In this document: positions 49,525 to 57,784 of the stretch, piece after piece
Layout of the letters: each line of letters opens with the position of its first letter
Numbering within the stretch: the first letter of the stretch is position 1
NCBI GenBank assembly: GCA_017961235.1
Contig: JAGCXQ010000013.1
Span: 1 to 60,302 of the forward strand
DNA length: 60,302 nucleotides
Source of the DNA: Clostridiales bacterium
GTDB taxonomy: Bacteria > Bacillota > Clostridia > Saccharofermentanales > Saccharofermentanaceae
Direction of reading: 5' to 3'
Translations under genes and position numbers: made by a program
The notes under the pieces: generated by a model
Told to the model about the DNA's origin: nothing
The model's database searches: none
Seen by the model: the letters and a program-made list of their open reading frames with translations, nothing else

Positions 49525-50580
49525 TCACTTCAGGATCTTCTTCAGATGCTCATCTGTGGTAAGGAGCTTCTTTGCCAGATCCCTGTACTTCTTCTCATGG
49601 AGATAAGTATGGCGGAACGGCTTGATCTGTGGTGCCATATCGATCGCATTTTTGAAGTCCTCGACCTTCATGTCGAGGGTCTCACAGTAGTCCCAGAAAC
49701 CGGTCTTCGTAAAGACGGTATCGACCCTCTTCCAGCGGTGATCGCAGATCTTACACATGATATATGTCGCGATACCGACCTGCACGCCGTGAAGCTGCGG
49801 ATGCTCCAGAATCTGGTCAAGTGCATGGGAGATCAGATGCTCACTGCCGCTGGTCGGCGCGCTCGATCCCGCGATCTCATTTGCCACACCGCTCATCGCA
49901 AGCGAGTCCAGAAGTTCTTTTAGAAAGAGATCTTCATTCATGGATTCAAATGGCGTTCTCACGAAGGAGTTGACCGCCTTTTTCGCGATCATAAAAGCGA
50001 AGTCGTTGACCTCGTCATATCCCTTATCTTCTTCATGCTGCCAGTCATATGTCGAGGAGATCTTAGCGACCATATCGCCGACACCGGAATACAGGAACCT
50101 CACCGGCGCGCTCTTGATGACATCCGTATCTACGAGGATACCGTAGGCCATTTTTGCCGGCAGGGACTTTCTGTGTCCGTTGACGATCAGGGATGCAGAG
50201 GAACTCGAGAAACCATCTGAAGACGAGCTCGTCGGTACGCTGATAAACGGGATACGAAGGATGTATCCGATATACTTCGCTGCATCGATGACCTTGCCAC
50301 CGCCCATTCCGATGATCGCCTGTGTCTTATTCGGGATCTGGAATGCCAGATCCGTAATATCTTTAAAGTCGACCGTATCCATCTCCTGATGGTGCAGTAT
50401 CTCGACGCCTGCTTTTTCACAGGACTTAAACACGGTATCTCCGAACATCGAGATCAGGCCGTTTCCGAAGAGGATCGTGACCTGCGTGATCCCTTCGTCT
50501 TTCAGATAGTCACCGATATGTGCTGTGACGCCCTTTTCGATCTTCAGTATTACGGGAATTGAGATTTCTTCTTTAGACAT
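49525..50580 (-). CDS. sn-Glycerol-1-phosphate dehydrogenase-like protein (AraM/EgsA family)
   Basis: This is a 351-residue iron-containing-alcohol-dehydrogenase fold protein with the dinucleotide motif GMGGGKVIDAAKY, VPTSSSSDGFSSSSASLIVNG, which is close to AraM/EgsA, and GSEHLISHALD, carrying a metal-binding histidine. AraM makes sn-glycerol-1-phosphate, the archaeal-type backbone, used in Bacillus for heptaprenylglyceryl phosphate. A glycerol dehydrogenase is the alternative. ATG 50580 is preferred (GGGGGT upstream). Upstream in-frame ATG 50631 lies in a 12-bp repeat array that it shares with the end of the HAD gene. Confidence 0.83.
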   Translation of the reverse strand: MSKEEISIPVILKIEKGVTAHIGDYLKDEGITQVTILFGNGLISMFGDTVFKSCEKAGVEILHHQEMDTVDFKDITDLAFQIPNKTQAIIGMGGGKVIDAAKYIGYILRIPFISVPTSSSSDGFSSSSASLIVNGHRKSLPAKMAYGILVDTDVIKSAPVRFLYSGVGDMVAKISSTYDWQHEEDKGYDEVNDFAFMIAKKAVNSFVRTPFESMNEDLFLKELLDSLAMSGVANEIAGSSAPTSGSEHLISHALDQILEHPQLHGVQVGIATYIMCKICDHRWKRVDTVFTKTGFWDYCETLDMKVEDFKNAIDMAPQIKPFRHTYLHEKKYRDLAKKLLTTDEHLKKILK

Positions 50581-50593
50581 GGTACCTACCCCC

Positions 50594-50641
50594 TTATTCT
50601 TATCCGGATTTTTATCCGAATACTTATCCAAATACTTATCC
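50594..50641. repeat. Four tandem 12-bp repeats spanning a gene junction
   Basis: The unit on the plus strand is nnnTnCTTATCC-like, with TATCC recurring at 50601, 50613, 50625 and 50637. The last copy contains the stop of the HAD gene (50636-50638), and the array lies just before the dehydrogenase start. Whether the array is more than a spacer is unknown. Confidence 0.8.
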
Positions 50642-51298
50642 GATCACTTCCGGAATAACATCTATTAATTCCGCAAATGAATTGATCACCGGCACTTCTG
50701 CATCGATCGTTCCGAATCCATATGTCGCGTGGATAAACGGAAGTCCCGCTTTCATCGTTGCATCGTAGTCGCTCTGGATATCACCGACATAGCATGCGGA
50801 TGTCAGCTTATTTCTCTCTGCCAGAAGACGGATGTTTTCATCCTTCTGCAGGAAGTTATTGCCATAGCACTCGATATCCTCGACAAGATCTTCCTTCTTG
50901 CCGTAGGAGATGCCGTAATACCCGAGGAATGCCTCGATATATCCTGCCTGACAATTGCTGACGATGTAGATGTGATATCCCATTTCTTTAAGTTTCTGCC
51001 AGGTCTCTATTACTCCCTCATAGAGGATCCCGCCGTGCTTACTGAGATATTCATTCTCATAGGCTTCACAGGCGGCCCGAAGGGCATCCCTCTCGGGTCC
51101 TTTTTTTGTATAAGTAAAGAGAGTATCCGCGATCACGTCCATCGGTTTTCCCATGACACTCTGGATATCCTCTTTCGTTACTGTTTTATCTTTATATCCC
51201 GCCTCATGAACTTTTACTGTCCACGAAGCAGCCACGTTCTCGGAAGAATCCCAGACCGTACCATCCATATCGAAAATGATTCCTTTTTTCTTTCTCAT
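50636..51298 (-). CDS. HAD-family phosphatase (phosphoglycolate-phosphatase-like)
   Basis: This is a 220-residue HAD-IA enzyme with motif I FDMDGTVWDS, the helical cap, IVSNCQAGYIEAF and GDIQSDYDAT. It hydrolyses a small phosphorylated metabolite of unknown identity. The adjacency to the glycerol-1-phosphate dehydrogenase-like gene suggests a related polyol phosphate, but this is only context. AAAGGAG precedes ATG 51298. It is followed after 55 bases, through the 12-bp repeats, by the dehydrogenase. Confidence 0.88.
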   Translation of the reverse strand: MRKKKGIIFDMDGTVWDSSENVAASWTVKVHEAGYKDKTVTKEDIQSVMGKPMDVIADTLFTYTKKGPERDALRAACEAYENEYLSKHGGILYEGVIETWQKLKEMGYHIYIVSNCQAGYIEAFLGYYGISYGKKEDLVEDIECYGNNFLQKDENIRLLAERNKLTSACYVGDIQSDYDATMKAGLPFIHATYGFGTIDAEVPVINSFAELIDVIPEVIG

Positions 51299-51391
51299 AT
51301 CCGCTCCTTTAAAAGTGGTTTTTTACATTATATCATCTCCGCGGATACGGAAACTTATTTCCACACATATTTAACTTTTTGTCGTATATAC

Positions 51392-51420
51392 TTGACATTG
51401 TGTAATGCATGATGTACTAT
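51392..51420 (+). promoter_or_regulatory. Promoter of the membrane protein/XRE pair
   Basis: TTGACA (51392-51397), a 17-base spacer, and TACTAT (51415-51420), about 64 bases before ATG 51484. Confidence 0.7.
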
Positions 51421-51483
51421 TCATCTTGCAATGCAGGGGATCGCCCTGCCGTAGAGATGTGTTTTGCACGGAGGTGTAAATGT

Positions 51484-52437
51484 ATGAAAAAGAAAACTTT
51501 AGCCGCGACGATCTTATCGATCATAATCGTGTCAGTAGTCATCCTGACTGCAGGCATCAGATGCGCGCTTCAGCCGGAGAGCAAAGACTTTATGCAGTTT
51601 AAGTCGTCGGTCATCATTACAGACTCCGGCATAGAATATGAACTCGAACCCATCCACTTCGAACCGATCGGCAAGAAGGTCACTTTTGATGTGGAGATCG
51701 AAGGACCGGACGGAATAGATACCGAAGCCATCGTCCACATCGGTTCTCCGGATTCCACATCCATCGTAAAGGAGAAGATAACCGGAACCGGAAATGGTCA
51801 TGCGAAGATCCATGTTACAGACGCAGACGGCAAGGATCTGTATATGCAGTTCATCCCTGAAAATAGCGGTTCTCTCGCCCCCTCGTCCTATAGTCTCCAA
51901 TTCAAGCTGAAAGGTACATCAGACGAACTGAAGCTTCACAGTGGTCCGCTGATGATTACCGCCCTTCTCCTGGTCTTTGGAATCTATGTGATCGTGACAA
52001 CCAACCGCAGTGAAAGCAAATACGATGAGCGCCAGCTGGCCGCTCGCGGAAAAGCTGCGATGAATGCACTGATCATTGTTATGATGTGCTGTTTTACATA
52101 TGGCTGTCTGAGCATGTCCATCGAGAACTTCCCGATCTCTATGTATGAGGTCGGCATCGGATCGGTGATCGTAGGCTCGACCGCATTTGCCATTATGTGC
52201 GATATCAACGATGCGTTCTTCGGTCTTTCCGAGAGACGCACGAAGTTCCTTGTTCTTTCGTGGGTCATGGGCTTCGCGGCACTTTTTGGAGCCGGCATGA
52301 CCTTCCTCGGACTCGGACGTTTTAACGAGATCACCGGAACAGGCCTCGTCGTCGGCATCTGCTTCTTCCTTCTTGCCATCGAGCTCACGGTGAAGTCCGC
52401 TATCGAGAAAAAGGAGGCCGCCGATGAAGAATCTTAG
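51484..52437 (+). CDS. Membrane protein with extracytoplasmic domain, paired with an XRE regulator
   Basis: This is a 317-residue protein. One N-terminal membrane helix (TLAATILSIIIVSVVILTAGI) is followed by an extracytoplasmic beta-rich region (about 30-150) and then four or five helices. The cytoplasmic loop SKYDERQLAARGKAAMNA resembles DUF2178/DUF3796 membrane proteins, which typically pair with a YozG-type HTH regulator, as here. ATG 51484 has GGAGG upstream. Its stop lies 14 bases inside the next gene. It could sense a signal that modulates the regulator; nothing in the sequence identifies the signal. Confidence 0.78.
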   Translation: MKKKTLAATILSIIIVSVVILTAGIRCALQPESKDFMQFKSSVIITDSGIEYELEPIHFEPIGKKVTFDVEIEGPDGIDTEAIVHIGSPDSTSIVKEKITGTGNGHAKIHVTDADGKDLYMQFIPENSGSLAPSSYSLQFKLKGTSDELKLHSGPLMITALLLVFGIYVIVTTNRSESKYDERQLAARGKAAMNALIIVMMCCFTYGCLSMSIENFPISMYEVGIGSVIVGSTAFAIMCDINDAFFGLSERRTKFLVLSWVMGFAALFGAGMTFLGLGRFNEITGTGLVVGICFFLLAIELTVKSAIEKKEAADEES

Positions 52438-52618
52438 GTTAAAAGCAGCACGCGCCGCCCTGGATATGTCCCAGCAGGATCTGGCCGACAAAGTCGGCGT
52501 CTCCCGGCAGACGATCAACGCCATCGAAAAAGGTGACTATAATCCCACGATCAAGCTCTGCCTTGCGATATGCAGAGCCCTCGGCAAGACCCTGGACGAG
52601 CTGTTCTGGGAAGAGTAA
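52424..52618 (+). CDS. XRE-family HTH regulator (YozG-like)
   Basis: This is a 64-residue single-domain helix-turn-helix protein (LDMSQQDLADKVGVSRQTINAIEKGDYNPTI-type, with the recognition helix around SRQTINAIE). It overlaps the end of the membrane-protein gene by 14 bases, so they are co-translated. Family members repress their own operon and sometimes neighbouring genes. The binding site is not known; the promoter at 51392-51420 is the likely target. Confidence 0.93.
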   Translation: MKNLRLKAARAALDMSQQDLADKVGVSRQTINAIEKGDYNPTIKLCLAICRALGKTLDELFWEE

Positions 52619-52621
52619 TTC

Positions 52622-53137
52622 TTACGCTTTCCACACGCTCTTTTCGATAGCAAATACACCATCGTGATACGGTCCTTCCCCTGTGAAAAGCACTTGGAAT
52701 CCGCATTTTTCCAGCACGCGCCCCGATGCCTCGTTCTCCTGAAGACGAATCCCGTACACCTCGTTGATCCCGAGGCGCTCCGCCATAACAGGCAGAAAAG
52801 CGCGGACCGCTTCCGTTGCATATCCGTTTCCGGTGTAGATCTTCCCCACGTGATATCCGATCTCCCATTTCCCGTCATCGATGGGGACGATCTGAACATA
52901 GCCGATGTTCTTTCCCTCATCTTTCGTGATCAGGGCATAGACCAGCGGACCTTCATCAGATCCGTACTGCGACATCAGAAACTCGATCGTTTCCTGTGCC
53001 TCTTCAAGTGTCGCGAAGACCTCATCCGGTACGAACTTTTTCGTGTCTTCGTCCATCGAATTCTTGTGAACGTCCATAGCCATCTCTAAGGTCATTTCCA
53101 TAATCTTTAATCTATCTGTTTCCAATAAAATACTCAT
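52622..53137 (-). CDS. GNAT-family N-acetyltransferase (RimJ/RimL type)
   Basis: This 171-residue GNAT begins MSILLETDRLKIMEM and has YTGNGYATEAVRAFLP and LQENEASGRVLEKCGFQ, typical of ribosomal-protein-type acetyltransferases. The substrate is unknown. GGAG precedes ATG 53137. It converges with the XRE gene three bases away, with no terminator seen. It carries an exact copy of the iterated 10-mer near its end. Confidence 0.9.
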   Translation of the reverse strand: MSILLETDRLKIMEMTLEMAMDVHKNSMDEDTKKFVPDEVFATLEEAQETIEFLMSQYGSDEGPLVYALITKDEGKNIGYVQIVPIDDGKWEIGYHVGKIYTGNGYATEAVRAFLPVMAERLGINEVYGIRLQENEASGRVLEKCGFQVLFTGEGPYHDGVFAIEKSVWKA

Positions 53138-53185
53138 ATTTTCTCCTTATCATTTCCGCGCACATTTATGCTACCGCGCGCCATT

Positions 53186-53962
53186 TCAGATTCCTTCCAG
53201 TTCGCCATATCCTTTCGAAGGAAGGATCGTTGTTTTCTCCGGGAAAAGCACTTCGCAAATCCGTAGTTCCAGTTCCTGCCGGTGGGCAAAGTGTGCGATC
53301 AGTGCATCCTCTCCCGAGACTCCTCTTGCCTTCGCGTAGGGCGAATCATTGAAGAATCCCATCATCAGCGGGAACCACATTTCCACTCCGTTTTCATCCG
53401 ACCGCTCTTTTCTGATCACCTGAAGATTTCCGCGAAGATCTTCCGCCTTCAGATAAAGGATCTGAAACTCTTTTTCGGAAAGAGCATCGCGGATCTTTCT
53501 ATAGAAAGAAATGATCTCTTCATCAGACAAATTCCGGAAGAGGATCATGTCCTCGACGATGTTTTGGAAAAGCGAGCACTCGAAGATGTTCCCGTCGCTG
53601 TTCCACGCCGAGAAACGGCGAAGAATGATCGACTGGAATTCATCAAGAGTCACCCGGTTATTGTAGATCTCATACTGCTCCAGATCCTGATAGAAGGCCC
53701 GGTCCTCGGATCGGATCTTAGTATAGGTTACGATCCGCTTGTCCCCCTCGGAATAAGTCTTCTCCTCGATCTCTTTTCGAAGAGACGGATACTTCTCGAG
53801 GATCTTCGGATACTTCTCCTCATCCAAATATGCACACCAGGCAAGTTCTACAGGCGAATACTCGCCTTCCCGGACCGCTTTGAGTTCCGGATGAAGCTCC
53901 TGAAGCTTACTTACCAGAGTGCTCTTTCCGCTTCCTTGTAATCCTTCCACAAAATAATTCAT
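53186..53962 (-). CDS. P-loop NTPase, small-molecule-kinase-like
   Basis: This is a 258-residue protein with Walker A GLQGSGKSTLVSK at the N terminus and a helical body (FSAWNSDGNIFECSLFQNIVEDMILFR). It resembles thymidylate-kinase-like proteins found in Clostridia, of unknown substrate. GGGAG precedes ATG 53962. It sits between two GNAT genes on the same strand. Confidence 0.75.
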   Translation of the reverse strand: MNYFVEGLQGSGKSTLVSKLQELHPELKAVREGEYSPVELAWCAYLDEEKYPKILEKYPSLRKEIEEKTYSEGDKRIVTYTKIRSEDRAFYQDLEQYEIYNNRVTLDEFQSIILRRFSAWNSDGNIFECSLFQNIVEDMILFRNLSDEEIISFYRKIRDALSEKEFQILYLKAEDLRGNLQVIRKERSDENGVEMWFPLMMGFFNDSPYAKARGVSGEDALIAHFAHRQELELRICEVLFPEKTTILPSKGYGELEGI

Positions 53963-53987
53963 CGGCCTCTCCCTTCTTCTTCGGAAA

Positions 53988-54440
53988 TCACTTCACAAAT
54001 CGTCTGTACACCCGGCTGGTGCCGCCGTTCCAGTCAGTCATATCCTGCCAGTAGGTGTAGCCGTACTTCTCGTAGAGGCCTTCTTCTCCTGTGGAGATGT
54101 AGATCACCTTGTGCCCGTCTTCCTTCGCCAGCTCATAGACGCGATCCAGAAGAAGTCCCATTCGGTGCCCACCGCGATATTCGGGGAAAGTATAGACAAA
54201 CCCGACCCACGGCGTGAGTGTCGGATCTTCGATCTCATCTTTTTCCGCATAGGTGCAGAATGCGGCGAGTTTCTCACCGTCGGTGAGAAGCAGAAGCTTC
54301 GACGACTCCCCTACCAGATTCTTGAACTTTTTTTCCGAAAGCAATTCATATAGAAAAGCACCTGCCACCCAGTCGCTTTTCTTGATTTCTTCTTTCCAGT
54401 GTTCCTGGTTGTTCGAATCAAAATAGTTAATGATTTCCAT
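53988..54440 (-). CDS. GNAT-family N-acetyltransferase
   Basis: This is a 150-residue GNAT. YRGGHRMGLLLDRVYELAKEDG is the acetyl-CoA binding region and LYEKYGYTY is near the end. The substrate is unknown. GAGG precedes ATG 54440. The 169 bases upstream, to 54609, contain no gene that I can support. Confidence 0.88.
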   Translation of the reverse strand: MEIINYFDSNNQEHWKEEIKKSDWVAGAFLYELLSEKKFKNLVGESSKLLLLTDGEKLAAFCTYAEKDEIEDPTLTPWVGFVYTFPEYRGGHRMGLLLDRVYELAKEDGHKVIYISTGEEGLYEKYGYTYWQDMTDWNGGTSRVYRRFVK

Positions 54441-54609
54441 GTATTCCTCTTATGTCAGAAAGATGTTCCCGACTTATGCCCAAAGCATCGGTTATACATC
54501 CATCTTACTGCATGAAAGGAAGTTTCGCATTATACTTGAAATCTAATCCGGAAGCGAATATCAGCATAACCCGGCGCGAGTCCCAACACTCGGCCGTTTC
54601 GCATAAAGA

Positions 54610-55389
54610 TCAGTCGGTAATCAGCTCCACCATCTCTTTGATTCTATCGCCCACATCCTCCGGACAGTGCGCATCCGAAGAGGTGATGATCGGCACGTTG
54701 TGCGCCTTCAGGATACGGATCAGTTCCGGATCCATGCCCAGTTCTGCCGTGTCCGGGCAGCGACGGTGGGCACCACTGTTTTCATCGGCGTACATGCCGT
54801 TTCGCGTCAGTGCCTTCGCCAGTTTCTCGTAGTAATCCGTGAGCGAAAAAGACGCCTTATGCCCGAAGATCTTGATGGTGTCCGGATGACCGATCCCGTC
54901 GAAAAGCCCGCTGTCCGCGAGTTTCACGGAGTCCTCGAAATACCTTCTATAGGTGCTGTCCACGTCGGTCCCTTCCCACTGCTCTGCATTATGGTCGAAG
55001 GCAAAATCACCCACGAAGTGCATGCTTCCGAGAAGGAAGTCCAGTCCCTTGTCCTTCGTCAGATCGCGCACAAGATCTTCGTATCCTTCGAAGTAGCAGA
55101 CCTCAAGGCCGAACTTGATTTTCACGGGATAGTCCTGCTGCCGCACCTTCTCCACCAGTTCCAGATACTCGTCAAAGCTCTTCTTCCCCGCCTTCCGCTT
55201 AAACCAGCTATCGACAAAATCACTTGCCGCACGAGTGGAATCGTACATAGGCGCAAACTCCGGGAACATGTAGTTATGCTCGAGAAGCCGGATCTCCGAA
55301 AGCCCCATCTTCACCGCCTGATCCACAAACTCCTGGATCCAGGGAAGAGTATAGGAACCCTTTTCGATATGAATGTGTCCGTCGATCAT
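54610..55389 (-). CDS. PHP-domain histidinol-phosphatase-like protein
   Basis: This is a 259-residue PHP metallophosphoesterase with DGHIHIEKGSY at the N terminus, LLEHNYMFPE, DFLLGSMHFVGD, IGHPDTIKIFG, and SSDAHCPEDVG near the C terminus, the HisJ-type pattern. ATG 55389 puts the first metal motif at the start; ATG 55419 is possible (it overlaps the stop of the SGNH gene by four bases). No histidine operon is nearby, so the natural substrate may be another phosphate ester. Confidence 0.85.
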   Translation of the reverse strand: MIDGHIHIEKGSYTLPWIQEFVDQAVKMGLSEIRLLEHNYMFPEFAPMYDSTRAASDFVDSWFKRKAGKKSFDEYLELVEKVRQQDYPVKIKFGLEVCYFEGYEDLVRDLTKDKGLDFLLGSMHFVGDFAFDHNAEQWEGTDVDSTYRRYFEDSVKLADSGLFDGIGHPDTIKIFGHKASFSLTDYYEKLAKALTRNGMYADENSGAHRRCPDTAELGMDPELIRILKAHNVPIITSSDAHCPEDVGDRIKEMVELITD

Positions 55390-55415
55390 GCCTTCCCGCT
55401 CTCCTTTGCTGCCGC

Positions 55416-56387
55416 TCATGCCGGTGCCCCTGCCGCCGTTTTTTCCGCCTTCAAAATCGCCTCGGCCAGATTCCTTCCGTAGATCTCACAGCCCAGCGCA
55501 TTCGGGTGCAGATTATCGAGGAAATATTCCGGGAAATGCGGCACCATCTTCATTCCGTCGATGACTGTAACATTGTTATATCTCTCGGCGATGGCCTTCA
55601 CCTTCCCGCAGAACTCGATAAGAGTGGGAAGTCCGTCCCAGGAATCACCGCGCCAGAGCGGGGTGATGCAAAAGATCGGGATCTCATTTCCGTAGATTCC
55701 TATCAGGGTCTCATAGTACTCCTCGACCGCGGTCATGTCCTTGTCGCCGTACTGGTTGGTGCCCAGCGCCACGATAATCTTATCCGGCGTATACCCCTCC
55801 ATCTTCATGAGGGACTTTTTATCGTAGATATAGCCGCCGATACCCTGGTTGATGATGTCATAATTCAGAATACGGTTAGCCACGCTGACATAGGTGCAGG
55901 ACGAGCGGAGCGGGCCGTACCCCTGGGTGATCGAGTCGCCGAGCCACAGAACTTTCTCGTTCTTCTTGGCCGGGATCACTTCTGCATCGATGGTGAAGTT
56001 ACGGATCAAGACTGTCGCATCTGCCGGCAGGTAAATGATCACAGACTTCTCGCCCTCCGGAAGTTCCCACTCGAAAGTGCCTACGTCCATGATGTCCTTG
56101 ACCCGCGCGATATTCGTGACAAAACCATTCACCAGGAGTTCGAAAGAATCCGGAGATCCTTTCCAGATGGTCTTATAGTCGAAAGAAAGCTTCGTCGCAG
56201 ACGTTCTGAACTCCAGTGTTTTTGCCGTGGTGGCCGTACATCTTTCGTACCACATTTGAAAAGCACCTTTGAAGTATTCGACCTGTTTCTTGGAGTACTG
56301 GAAGGCCTGAAGATACCCGTCTTCCGTCTCCGCAAACTCATATGCGCCGAAATAGATCTTCTTTAATTCTTCGTTCGATAAAACCAT
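55416..56387 (-). CDS. SGNH/GDSL hydrolase with N-terminal beta-sandwich domain
   Basis: This is a 323-residue esterase. Residues about 1-130 form a galactose-binding-like/SsfX3-type jelly roll (FRTSATKLSFDYKT, DVGTFEWELPEGEK). The SGNH domain follows, with GDSITQG (block I), GIGGYIYD, ALGTNQYG and DNLHPNALG (block V). It has no signal peptide, so it is probably an intracellular carbohydrate or acetyl esterase. ATG 56387 has AGGA nearby. It lies upstream of the PHP gene, which may start within its end. Confidence 0.85.
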   Translation of the reverse strand: MVLSNEELKKIYFGAYEFAETEDGYLQAFQYSKKQVEYFKGAFQMWYERCTATTAKTLEFRTSATKLSFDYKTIWKGSPDSFELLVNGFVTNIARVKDIMDVGTFEWELPEGEKSVIIYLPADATVLIRNFTIDAEVIPAKKNEKVLWLGDSITQGYGPLRSSCTYVSVANRILNYDIINQGIGGYIYDKKSLMKMEGYTPDKIIVALGTNQYGDKDMTAVEEYYETLIGIYGNEIPIFCITPLWRGDSWDGLPTLIEFCGKVKAIAERYNNVTVIDGMKMVPHFPEYFLDNLHPNALGCEIYGRNLAEAILKAEKTAAGAPA

Positions 56388-56416
56388 GTTTATATCCTTT
56401 CCGGTTCTAGCCGATA

Positions 56417-56884
56417 TCAATCTTTTTCATAATATACGATATCCATTTTATCATTGATCTTATCGACCCTGCCCGTCCGGTGATACCCGAGTTTCTCATA
56501 AAGATGAAGATTGCCTTTCTCCTGAAGGATCGTATCCAGACACCAATGGCCAGATCCGTAGATCTTTTCAGCCGCCAGGATCGCCTGCTGCGCATAGCCT
56601 CGATTTCGGAACTCCGGCATGATCCAGATGGGAGAGATGCGTTTTCTGCTGCCGTCCTTTTTATCCACGACACGGATCACACCGGCCTTCTCGCCGTTTG
56701 CCATGATGAAAAAGTAGGTCGTCCAGGGCTGTTCAAACCTCGCCAATACTTTGTCCACAGGTTCAGCCGCAGGGCTCATATCATAGTCCTGATACTTATC
56801 CAAAAGCACTTGGAATGCTTCTACCTGCATCTTCCATACGGTTTCGATATCCTCACGCTTTATCGGTTTTAATTCAATACTCAT
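56417..56884 (-). CDS. GNAT-family N-acetyltransferase
   Basis: This is a 155-residue GNAT. RNRGYAQQAILAAEKIYGSGHWCLDTI shows the acetyl-CoA binding region and LYEKLGYHRTG is near the end. The substrate is unknown. ATG 56884 has GAGG upstream; a TTG at 56887 is the other option. The gene is ten bases after the SDR gene. An exact copy of the iterated 10-mer is within it. Confidence 0.88.
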   Translation of the reverse strand: MSIELKPIKREDIETVWKMQVEAFQVLLDKYQDYDMSPAAEPVDKVLARFEQPWTTYFFIMANGEKAGVIRVVDKKDGSRKRISPIWIMPEFRNRGYAQQAILAAEKIYGSGHWCLDTILQEKGNLHLYEKLGYHRTGRVDKINDKMDIVYYEKD

Positions 56885-56893
56885 CAAACTGCC

Positions 56894-57607
56894 TCAGTTC
56901 TCCGGACTGAAAGTCCATCCATGCTCGCCGTGGTAGATCATCTGCTTTGTCATACCGCCGTCGATACAGATATTCTCGCCGGTGATAAATCCGGCTTTAT
57001 CGGAGCAGAGGTACATGACCATGGATGCGATATCTTCCGGTTTACCTACTCTTCCCACCAGCTGCTGGACCGCATCTGCGCCGGTGATATCCGATCCGGT
57101 CGTGTCGATCCATCCCGGGGAAATGCTGTTGACCCGCGCTTTTCCCGCAAGACTTACGGCCATGGCATGCGTCAGTGCCGCGATTCCGCCTTTTGCCGCC
57201 GTATAGCTTTCCGTCTGCGGCTGGCTCATGCGGTCCCGAGAAGAAGCAATATTGACCACCGAGGCCTCTTTGGAAAAATAAGGCATCAGAAGCTTTGTCA
57301 GATAAAAAGGCGCCGTCACGCCGACGGATAATGCCTTCTGGAATTCTTCGTAGCTGCATTCATCAATGCCCTTCATGAGAGGAAGCGCATTATTGACCAG
57401 ATAATCGACATGGCCGGATTCAGAGATGACAGATGCAGCGAACTTTTCGAGCGTCTCCTTGTCACCGACATCACCGACGAACCAGTCTCCGGGAAGAATA
57501 TCGATAATGTGGACCTTGATGCCCTCATTCCGCATCGCTTCGGCGATCGCTTTTCCGATGCCTTTGGCGCCACCGGTGATCACCGCAACTTTCTTTTCCT
57601 CTGCCAT
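56894..57607 (-). CDS. Short-chain dehydrogenase/reductase
   Basis: This is a 237-residue SDR with TGGAKGIGKAIAEA (NAD(P) binding), NNA in YLVNNALP, and catalytic Ser then Tyr-x-x-x-Lys in YTAAKGG, followed by NSISPGWIDT. The substrate is unknown. ATG 57607 has GAGG eight bases upstream; GTG 57616 is an alternative. Divergent from cysK across a region with a palindromic operator. Confidence 0.9.
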   Translation of the reverse strand: MAEEKKVAVITGGAKGIGKAIAEAMRNEGIKVHIIDILPGDWFVGDVGDKETLEKFAASVISESGHVDYLVNNALPLMKGIDECSYEEFQKALSVGVTAPFYLTKLLMPYFSKEASVVNIASSRDRMSQPQTESYTAAKGGIAALTHAMAVSLAGKARVNSISPGWIDTTGSDITGADAVQQLVGRVGKPEDIASMVMYLCSDKAGFITGENICIDGGMTKQMIYHGEHGWTFSPEN

Positions 57608-57669
57608 ACCGCTCACCTCGATTCTATGTAAAGTGTACCATTGTTTGCTCTATTATCCACTATCTGCTT

Positions 57670-57713
57670 AGTATAATCACGCCGCGATAAATTCTGATTA
57701 TACTGCGCGATAA
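57670..57713. promoter_or_regulatory. Palindromic operator upstream of cysK
   Basis: AGTATAATC (57670-57678) and GATTATACT (57696-57704) form a perfect 9-bp inverted repeat with 17 bases between. CGCGATAA is present twice as a direct repeat (57683-57690 and 57706-57713). The block lies between the divergent SDR and cysK genes. Cysteine-metabolism repressors of Firmicutes such as CymR use AT-rich dyads, but I do not recognise this one. Confidence 0.55.
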
Positions 57714-57784
57714 GTTGCCGGTATTTTTCAGGAATTCCCTCAGATGCTAGCATAAAATTACAGCAATTTATTGGAGGAACAAAC

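Noticed and set aside
54452..54832. Plus-strand ORF of 126 residues in the gap before the PHP gene
   Set aside because: Most of it is antisense to the PHP gene and the free part shows no coding features.
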